From Salinisphaera sp. UBA6602 (GTDB lineage Bacteria > Pseudomonadota > Gammaproteobacteria > Nevskiales > Salinisphaeraceae): a stretch of DNA of 5,680 nt. The notes beneath the pieces were generated by a model. It had not been told where the DNA came from, did not search any database, and saw nothing but the letters and a program-made list of their open reading frames with translations. The stretch spans positions 8,792 through 14,471 of the forward strand of contig DJIE01000045.1 in the NCBI GenBank assembly GCA_002433465.1, in the 5' to 3' direction. The position numbers and the translations under genes are program-made. This document shows, piece after piece, positions 1 to 3,473 of the stretch (positions within the stretch are counted from its first letter, which is position 1; every line of letters begins with the position of its first letter).

Positions 1-372
1 GGGGCGCATCGGCCCGCCCATGGCGACCACGGTTGCCTGGGTCGAGCCCGAGACCGCGCCGAACAGCGCGCAGGAGGCCGCGGTGGTGATCGGCAGGCCG
101 CCGCGCATGTGGCGCGTGAAGGCGTCCACCAGATCCAGCAGCCGGTTGGCTGTGTGGCCCTTGGTGAGGATGTCGGCGGCGAATATGAACATCGGCACCG
201 CGGCCAGGACCCAGCTGCCCACGCCGTTGATCATCCAGCTCACCGCCTGGTCGGGGCCGAAGAAGGTCATGCCGGTGAACATCATGTAGAGCGCGCCGAC
301 GGCCAGCGGCACCATCATCGGAAACCCGAGCATCAAAAGCACGAGCATGATCAAGCCCAACCACATCAGCAT
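1..372 (-). CDS. dctM: TRAP transporter large permease subunit DctM, N-terminal 124 residues (3' end outside window)
   Basis: This is the large membrane subunit of a tripartite ATP-independent periplasmic (TRAP) transporter, the ion-gradient-driven translocation channel of the inner membrane. The frame is open from the ATG to the left edge. Residues 5-32 form a hydrophobic helix. Around residues 55-122 come the family's conserved stretches: VPMFIFAADIL (59-69), HTANRLLDLVDAF (73-85), RGGLPITTAASCALFGAVSGS (90-110) and ATVVAMGGPMRP (113-124). Family members have roughly 425-430 residues, so under a third is visible. I chose the first ATG because GAGGG lies 7 nt upstream; a second ATG two codons in is less well placed. 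It follows dctQ by 45 nt on the same strand, the standard Q-then-M order, so the two are probably co-transcribed from the sigma-54 promoter upstream of dctQ. The substrate (C4-dicarboxylate, other carboxylate, or something else) cannot be read from this fragment. Confidence 0.93.
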   Translation of the reverse strand, partial: MLMWLGLIMLVLLMLGFPMMVPLAVGALYMMFTGMTFFGPDQAVSWMINGVGSWVLAAVPMFIFAADILTKGHTANRLLDLVDAFTRHMRGGLPITTAASCALFGAVSGSTQATVVAMGGPMRP

Positions 373-379
373 GCGCTAT

Positions 380-384
380 CCCTC
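380..384 (-). promoter_or_regulatory. Ribosome binding site of dctM
   Basis: GAGGG on the minus strand, 7 nt before the ATG at 372. It decides the start in favour of the first of two nearby in-frame ATGs (372 and 366), and lies within the 45-nt gap after the dctQ stop. Confidence 0.7.
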
Positions 385-417
385 GTCATCATTTTGCTTG
401 CAGGCCACTGCCGACGC

Positions 418-1104
418 TCAGACGCCATGTCTTTCGGCACTTGCGTGGGTCTGGCCGCTGTCGTCCAGCGGTACGTCGGAATACTCTTCCTTTTCGTTGA
501 AGGAGCGATAGATATCGTCGCTGACCAGGTTGCGAACGATGGTCAGCAGGTACTGCACGCCGGCCAGCGTAAAGCCGATCGGCAGCGCCAGATTGACCGT
601 CCACAGGGGGATGCCCAGCGCCGAGCTGGTACGGCCGCGTTCATAAAGCGTCATGTCGTACTGGGCCGACTTGTAGGCGAAGTAGAACATCAGGGCGCCG
701 GTGCCCAGACAGATGATGATGAGAAGCGTCTTGCGCAGCCAACCACTGAGCTGGTCGTAAATCGCCGACATGCTGATATGGCGAGCACAGCGTGCCGCAT
801 AACCGACGCCCACGAACGTCATTACCACGATGAGCATTTCGGTCACTTCGTACGTGCCGGCAATGCCGCTGGGTATGACGGCGTTGATATGCGCAAGCCA
901 GGTCAGCCCGGGGGTCGTCTCGTACTCGGTCAACAGGCCGGACAGCAGACTGGTTACGACATGAAGGCTCATCAGCCCGGCCATGACCAGAACGCTGCCG
1001 GCGACGACAATACGCTCGAGCCAGCCGAAGGCCTGATCGATGGCGTTAAGCGCCACGAGGATGATGTTGCGGTCCTTGCGCTGGTCAGCGCTGGATTGAT
1101 TCAT
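418..1104 (-). CDS. dctQ: TRAP transporter small permease subunit DctQ
   Basis: This is the small integral-membrane subunit of a TRAP transporter, which pairs with DctM. From the chosen start it is 228 residues, with four hydrophobic segments at about 32-55, 85-106, 124-146 and 164-190, the expected topology. Family-like features are RHISMSAIYDQLS (109-120) after the second helix and SSALGIPLW (160-168) before the last. It is longer than typical DctQ proteins (about 160-180 residues): there is an extra loop of about 28 residues between helices 1 and 2 (56-84) and a charged C-terminal tail (from about 195). Start choice: ATG 1104 has GAGG at 7 nt; the in-frame ATG at 1122 (six residues longer) has its AGG only 3 nt away, so I prefer 1104. 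It has its own upstream sigma-54 promoter and is followed by dctM. No dctP lies upstream; that neighbour is trmB. The family call is firm, the substrate unknown. Confidence 0.9.
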   Translation of the reverse strand: MNQSSADQRKDRNIILVALNAIDQAFGWLERIVVAGSVLVMAGLMSLHVVTSLLSGLLTEYETTPGLTWLAHINAVIPSGIAGTYEVTEMLIVVMTFVGVGYAARCARHISMSAIYDQLSGWLRKTLLIIICLGTGALMFYFAYKSAQYDMTLYERGRTSSALGIPLWTVNLALPIGFTLAGVQYLLTIVRNLVSDDIYRSFNEKEEYSDVPLDDSGQTHASAERHGV

Positions 1105-1111
1105 GTATTCG

Positions 1112-1115
1112 CCTC
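1112..1115 (-). promoter_or_regulatory. Ribosome binding site deciding the dctQ start
   Basis: GAGG on the minus strand with a 7-nt spacer to ATG 1104. The 8-mer AGGCGAAT occurs twice on this strand (1107-1114 and 1121-1128), the second copy abutting the alternative ATG at 1122, where the spacing is too short for good initiation. Confidence 0.55.
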
Positions 1116-1158
1116 GCTTCATTCGCCTGCGACTATCGCCGACCGTTGCGCTTGGCTT

Positions 1159-1178
1159 GGTCGACGAAGAGGTCGACC
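1159..1178 (-). repeat. Perfect inverted repeat in the dctQ leader
   Basis: GGTCGAC, six spacer bases, GTCGACC: a perfect 7-bp dyad whose arms are themselves the palindrome GTCGAC. It ends about 54 nt upstream of the dctQ ATG. In leader RNA it would fold into a compact GC-rich hairpin; as DNA it could be a protein-binding site. No T-run follows, so it is not an intrinsic terminator. Confidence 0.55.
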
Positions 1179-1230
1179 GGCGCGCAAATCCGAACAGTGG
1201 TAATGTCGGTTGTCCTCGGCCCCGTTGTTT

Positions 1231-1256
1231 GAAGGTACAGGCATCGTCGAACCTTC
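1231..1256 (-). repeat. Inverted repeat GAAGGT-N14-ACCTTC in the dctQ leader
   Basis: Perfect 6-bp arms separated by 14 bases, between the sigma-54 promoter and dctQ. It is either an operator-like dyad or a weak leader stem; a chance match is possible given the short arms. Confidence 0.3.
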
Positions 1257-1273
1257 GCTACTCGCCATTGGAC

Positions 1274-1313
1274 GAACGGCGTTGTCGTGAGCGCCCCTTC
1301 TGCCATGCCGTTC
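1274..1313 (-). repeat. Inverted repeat GAACGGC-N26-GCCGTTC at the predicted dctQ transcription start
   Basis: Perfect 7-bp arms (1274-1280 and 1307-1313) with a 26-base spacer. The right arm covers the transcription start expected from the -24/-12 element (around 1310), so a protein bound here could affect initiation. Role unknown. Confidence 0.35.
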
Positions 1314-1319
1314 ACGGTT

Positions 1320-1335
1320 AGCAAAAGCGGTGCCA
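1320..1335 (-). promoter_or_regulatory. Sigma-54 (RpoN) -24/-12 promoter for dctQM
   Basis: On the minus strand the sequence reads TGGCAC, CGCTT, TTGCT. This matches the sigma-54 consensus TGGCAC-N5-TTGCW at every defined position, with the invariant GG (1334-1333) and GC (1322-1321) exactly 12 bases apart, start to start. It lies in the spacer between trmB and dctQ and points at dctQ; transcription should start near 1310. Sigma-54 control with a DctD-type enhancer-binding protein is known for dicarboxylate transport genes (rhizobial dctA, Pseudomonas dctA and dctPQM), so position and function agree. The activator gene is not in the window. Confidence 0.8.
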
Positions 1336-1393
1336 CATGCGACCGGCCGTGGCTGAAACGGGTCTTTCGATGGCGCGCGGCAGGCTCGATGAC

Positions 1394-2077
1394 TCAGGGC
1401 AGGCGACGATAGGCCATATCGAATACGCCGTGCCCCTTGCGCAGGCCGCGGGCTTCGAAGCGCGTGCCGGTACGCGGCGGTTCGCTTACGAAGCCGTCGC
1501 GATCGCCGATGTTCTCGAACGAGGAATGCGCGTCGAGCGTTTCGCGCATGTGTTCGGCATAGTTTTCCCAGTCCGTGGCCAGCCGCCACAGGCCGCCCGG
1601 CTTGAGAACACGGGCGATCTCGTCGGCAAAGCCGGGCTGCACGATGCGCCGCTTGTGGTGGCGTTTCTTCGGCCAGGGATCGGGGAAGTAGAGCAGCACG
1701 TTGTCGAGGCTGGCATCCGCAAAGCCGGCGGCCAGCACTTCGACCGCGTCGAGGTTGAATACGCGTACGTTTGTTGCTCCGGCGGCATCGATCGCCCCCA
1801 GCAGCCGGCCGACGCCGGTGAGATAGACTTCGATACCGATGAAGTCCTCGTCCGGATGATGCGTCGCCAGATCGGCCAGCACTTCGCCCGCGCCGAAACC
1901 GATTTCCAGCGTACGCGGCGCTTCGCGGCCGAATTCCTCGGCCCAGTCGATAGGCGCTTCGGGCATGCTCAGGCCATAGCGCGGCCAGAGCAGGTCGAGG
2001 TTTTTCTGCTGGCCGCTGGTCAGACGACCCTCGCGGCGTACGAAGCTGCGGATACGGCGTGCGTGCGTTGTATTCAC
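1394..2077 (-). CDS. trmB: tRNA (guanine-N7-)-methyltransferase TrmB
   Basis: It transfers a methyl group from S-adenosylmethionine to N7 of G46 in the variable loop of tRNAs; a cytoplasmic, single-domain Rossmann-fold enzyme. From the chosen start it is 227 residues (E. coli TrmB: 239). Landmarks: N-terminal RRIRSFVRREGRLT (7-20); SAM-binding LEIGFGAGE (57-65); acidic GIEV (81-84) after strand 2; LDAVEVL (109-115); the signature FPDPWPKKRHHKRR (131-144); TDWENYAEHM (168-177); and TRFEARGLRKGHG (205-217). All hallmark segments are present, so it should be active. Start choice: GTG 2077 has AGGAAGAG 5 nt upstream; an in-frame TTG at 2095 would add six residues but would place the start upstream of this strong site. 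It follows thiSG by 72 nt on the same strand, a gene order familiar from pseudomonads, and probably shares its transcript. No clear intrinsic terminator follows it before the dctQ promoter. Confidence 0.96.
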   Translation of the reverse strand: MNTTHARRIRSFVRREGRLTSGQQKNLDLLWPRYGLSMPEAPIDWAEEFGREAPRTLEIGFGAGEVLADLATHHPDEDFIGIEVYLTGVGRLLGAIDAAGATNVRVFNLDAVEVLAAGFADASLDNVLLYFPDPWPKKRHHKRRIVQPGFADEIARVLKPGGLWRLATDWENYAEHMRETLDAHSSFENIGDRDGFVSEPPRTGTRFEARGLRKGHGVFDMAYRRLP

Positions 2078-2082
2078 GTCAT

Positions 2083-2090
2083 CTCTTCCT
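2083..2090 (-). promoter_or_regulatory. Strong ribosome binding site deciding the trmB start
   Basis: AGGAAGAG on the minus strand, 5 nt before GTG 2077. It lies inside the longer frame opened by TTG 2095, which argues that the GTG is the true start. An overlapping ATG (2082) is in another frame and stops after two codons. Confidence 0.75.
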
Positions 2091-2102
2091 GGCAAATACG
2101 AC

Positions 2103-2131
2103 GTTCGCCCGGCATTGTCCGCGAGGCGAAC
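2103..2131 (-). repeat. Inverted repeat between thiSG and trmB
   Basis: GTTCGCC and GGCGAAC (2103-2109 and 2125-2131) form a perfect 7-bp stem with a 15-base loop in the 72-nt gap. No T-run follows, so it is more likely a processing, stabilising or attenuation hairpin within a shared mRNA than an intrinsic terminator. Confidence 0.45.
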
Positions 2132-2149
2132 AGCCGGCGGCGGATAACG

Positions 2150-3148
2150 CTAGAACGGCAGGTCGGTCATCGGCGAAGACGCCGACGCATAGCGGCGACG
2201 CGGCATGCGCCCGGCCAAAAACGCCATGCGCCCGGCGATCACGGCGTGGCGCATGGCCTGGGCCATGAGTACCGGCTTGTTGGCATGGGCAATGGCCGAA
2301 TTCATGAGTACGCCGTCGCAGCCCATTTCCATGGCGATCGAGGCATCCGAGGCAGTGCCCACGCCGGCATCGACGAGTACCGGTACGTTGGCGTTCTCGA
2401 CGATTTCGATCACGTTGTAGCGATTCTGGATACCCAGGCCGGAGCCGATCGGCCCGGCCAGGGGCATGATCGCGACACAGCCGATGTCTTCCAGGCGGCG
2501 CGCGGCGATCGGGTCGTCGCTGGTATACACCATCACCTCGAAGCCGTCGTCGACGAGCTGTTTTGCAGCGACCAGGGTTTCGCTCATGTCCGGATAGAGC
2601 GTCTTCTTGTCGCCCAGCACCTCGAGCTTGACCAGGTTATGGCCGTCGAGCAGTTCGCGCGCCATGCGACAGGTGCGCACCGCATCCTGGGCATTGAAAC
2701 AGCCGGCCGTATTGGGCAGCAGCGTGTATTTTTCCGGCGGAATGATGTCCAGCAGGTTGCGCTTTTTGGCCGCCTCGGGGTCGTTCAGCGCCGGTGTGCG
2801 CCGAATTGCCAGGGTGACGATCTCCGCGCCGGAGGCTCGAATCGCGGCATCGGCCTGATCGAGATCGGCATACTTGCCCGTACCCACCAGCAGACGTGAT
2901 TCGAACTTGCGGCCGGCAATGGTGAGGCTGTCGGCTTCGGCTACCGCCTGGCCGCCGCCGATGGCATGCACGATTTCGAGCGTGTCGCCCGGGCCGATCA
3001 TCGTCTGCGGGTAGTGCTCGCGGGGTACGATCTGGCCGTTGTGTTCCACCGCGATACGCTGATCGCCATAGCCCAGGTCACTGACCAGCTGCGCGAGCGT
3101 GGCATGCTCCGCGCACTCAGTGGGGGCACCGTTGACTTCGATCTGCAT
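2150..3148 (-). CDS. thiSG: Fused sulfur carrier ThiS - thiazole synthase ThiG
   Basis: This is a single 332-residue frame with two thiamine-biosynthesis proteins end to end. Residues 1-66 are a complete ThiS (ubiquitin-like sulfur carrier), ending EIVHAIGGG like free-standing ThiS. Residues from about 74 are ThiG, which joins deoxyxylulose 5-phosphate, dehydroglycine and ThiS-borne sulfur into the thiazole phosphate. ThiG landmarks: [10 protein letters not shown] (84-93), VTLAIRRT (111-118), VKLEVLGD (173-180) with the Schiff-base lysine as K174, [13 protein letters not shown] (228-240), [12 protein letters not shown] (258-269) and NSAIAHA (283-289). The junction has no stop and no ATG, GTG or TTG until codon 88, inside the ThiG core. 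Free ThiS needs an exposed C-terminal Gly for ThiF adenylation and thiocarboxylate formation, so cleavage or another mechanism is implied. The start, ATG 3148, has only a weak GGA at 7 nt but fits the ThiS N-terminus (MQIEVNG). ThiF, ThiH and ThiO are not in the window. I recall similar fusions in databases, but could not check. Confidence 0.94.
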   Translation of the reverse strand: MQIEVNGAPTECAEHATLAQLVSDLGYGDQRIAVEHNGQIVPREHYPQTMIGPGDTLEIVHAIGGGQAVAEADSLTIAGRKFESRLLVGTGKYADLDQADAAIRASGAEIVTLAIRRTPALNDPEAAKKRNLLDIIPPEKYTLLPNTAGCFNAQDAVRTCRMARELLDGHNLVKLEVLGDKKTLYPDMSETLVAAKQLVDDGFEVMVYTSDDPIAARRLEDIGCVAIMPLAGPIGSGLGIQNRYNVIEIVENANVPVLVDAGVGTASDASIAMEMGCDGVLMNSAIAHANKPVLMAQAMRHAVIAGRMAFLAGRMPRRRYASASSPMTDLPF

Positions 3149-3194
3149 GATGTTGTCCGACGTCGTCGATAGTGATGGGTGATCTGGCTTGTGC

Positions 3195-3215
3195 AGCCGA
3201 GCTTGGCGGCTTTTT
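3195..3215 (+). terminator. Terminator-like hairpin plus T-run (plus strand), doubtful
   Basis: AGCCG, a 7-base loop, CGGCT, then five T residues (3211-3215). The shape is that of a weak intrinsic terminator on the plus strand, but no plus-strand gene lies upstream. It could stop antisense transcription entering from the thiSG region, or be chance. On the minus strand it is a stem in the thiSG 5' leader. Confidence 0.2.
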
Positions 3216-3216
3216 G

Positions 3217-3229
3217 CGAGAGTATCTCG
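3217..3229. repeat. Short dyad CGAGA-GTA-TCTCG upstream of thiSG
   Basis: A perfect 5-bp inverted repeat around a 3-base centre, about 70 bp upstream of the thiSG start. It could be an operator half-site pair or a small leader hairpin; the arms are too short to be sure. Confidence 0.25.
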
Positions 3230-3292
3230 GCCGTTGACGGTCGCGGCATGCGCGCCGATACGGCATTAAGATTCCTGCTGCCGCGTCGATCG

Positions 3293-3304
3293 GGCCGTAC
3301 GGCC
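3293..3304. repeat. Perfect 12-bp palindrome GGCCGTACGGCC
   Basis: A fully symmetric 12-mer near the middle of the divergent spacer, 4 bp from the larger dyad at 3309-3333. With no loop it cannot be an RNA hairpin of its own; a dimeric DNA-binding protein site is the natural reading. GC-rich palindromes also arise by chance in DNA of this composition. Confidence 0.35.
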
Positions 3305-3308
3305 TGTC

Positions 3309-3333
3309 GAGACGCGCTAGAATAACGCGCCTC
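3309..3333. promoter_or_regulatory. Dyad enclosing a TAGAAT box, candidate promoter/operator of asmA
   Basis: Arms GAGACGCG (3309-3316) and CGCGCCTC (3326-3333) match at seven of eight positions around a 9-base centre. That centre overlaps TAGAAT (3318-3323), a 5/6 match to the plus-strand -10 consensus. No acceptable -35 sits 16-18 bp upstream, so if this is a promoter it would need an activator or another sigma factor. It is one of the few AT-rich spots in the spacer and lies about 150 bp before asmA. Confidence 0.3.
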
Positions 3334-3473
3334 GCGGTTGCATGCGACTTGCGCCGGCCGGGATGCAGGCGCCATCGTTCGCCGGGAACACGCGGCGGCA
3401 ACGGGTGGTCCACTGGCCCCGACCCAGGCGTGCCGCGCGCCGCTTTGACAATTCTCAATATGGCCTTGCCCGC

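Larger units (their letters stand above)
3149..3473. other. Divergent spacer between thiSG and asmA, no gene seen
   Basis: This 325-bp stretch separates the thiSG and asmA starts and must hold both promoters. I find no convincing reading frame of its own, no tRNA, and none of the conserved TPP-riboswitch (thi-box) segments before thiSG. It is rich in short dyads (listed separately), mostly in its thiSG-proximal half. A consensus TTGACA sits at 3445-3450, but the matching -10 position would fall on the asmA start, so I do not call a promoter there. No -35/-10 pair for thiSG is convincing either. Confidence 0.6.

Noticed and set aside
109..1203. Long plus-strand open frame of 364 codons opposite dctM/dctQ
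   Set aside because: Its translation is His/Arg/Gln-rich with no recognisable domain and lies antisense to two genes with clear family motifs; a typical shadow frame in GC-rich DNA.
1133..1336. 67-codon minus-strand frame in the dctQ leader, possible leader peptide
   Set aside because: Its GTG start overlaps the sigma-54 -24 element and would lie upstream of the transcription start, so it would not be on that mRNA; no ribosome binding site stands out.
1336..1393. Intrinsic terminator after trmB
   Set aside because: No stable stem followed by a T-run is visible on the minus strand between the trmB stop and the dctQ promoter.
1337..2899. Plus-strand open frame of 520 codons spanning the complements of trmB and most of thiSG
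   Set aside because: It crosses the complements of two well-identified genes and their intergenic gap, with a biased, motif-free translation. Length alone is not evidence in GC-rich DNA.
3149..3240. TPP riboswitch before thiSG
   Set aside because: Expected from thiamine gene regulation, but I could not find the conserved thi-box segments (for example CUGAGA with the matching downstream block) in the minus-strand leader.
3445..3450. Perfect TTGACA -35 box just before asmA
   Set aside because: With a 17-bp spacer the -10 would be GCCCGC, directly abutting the start codon, and transcription would begin inside the gene. The nearer CAATAT is only 6 bp away.
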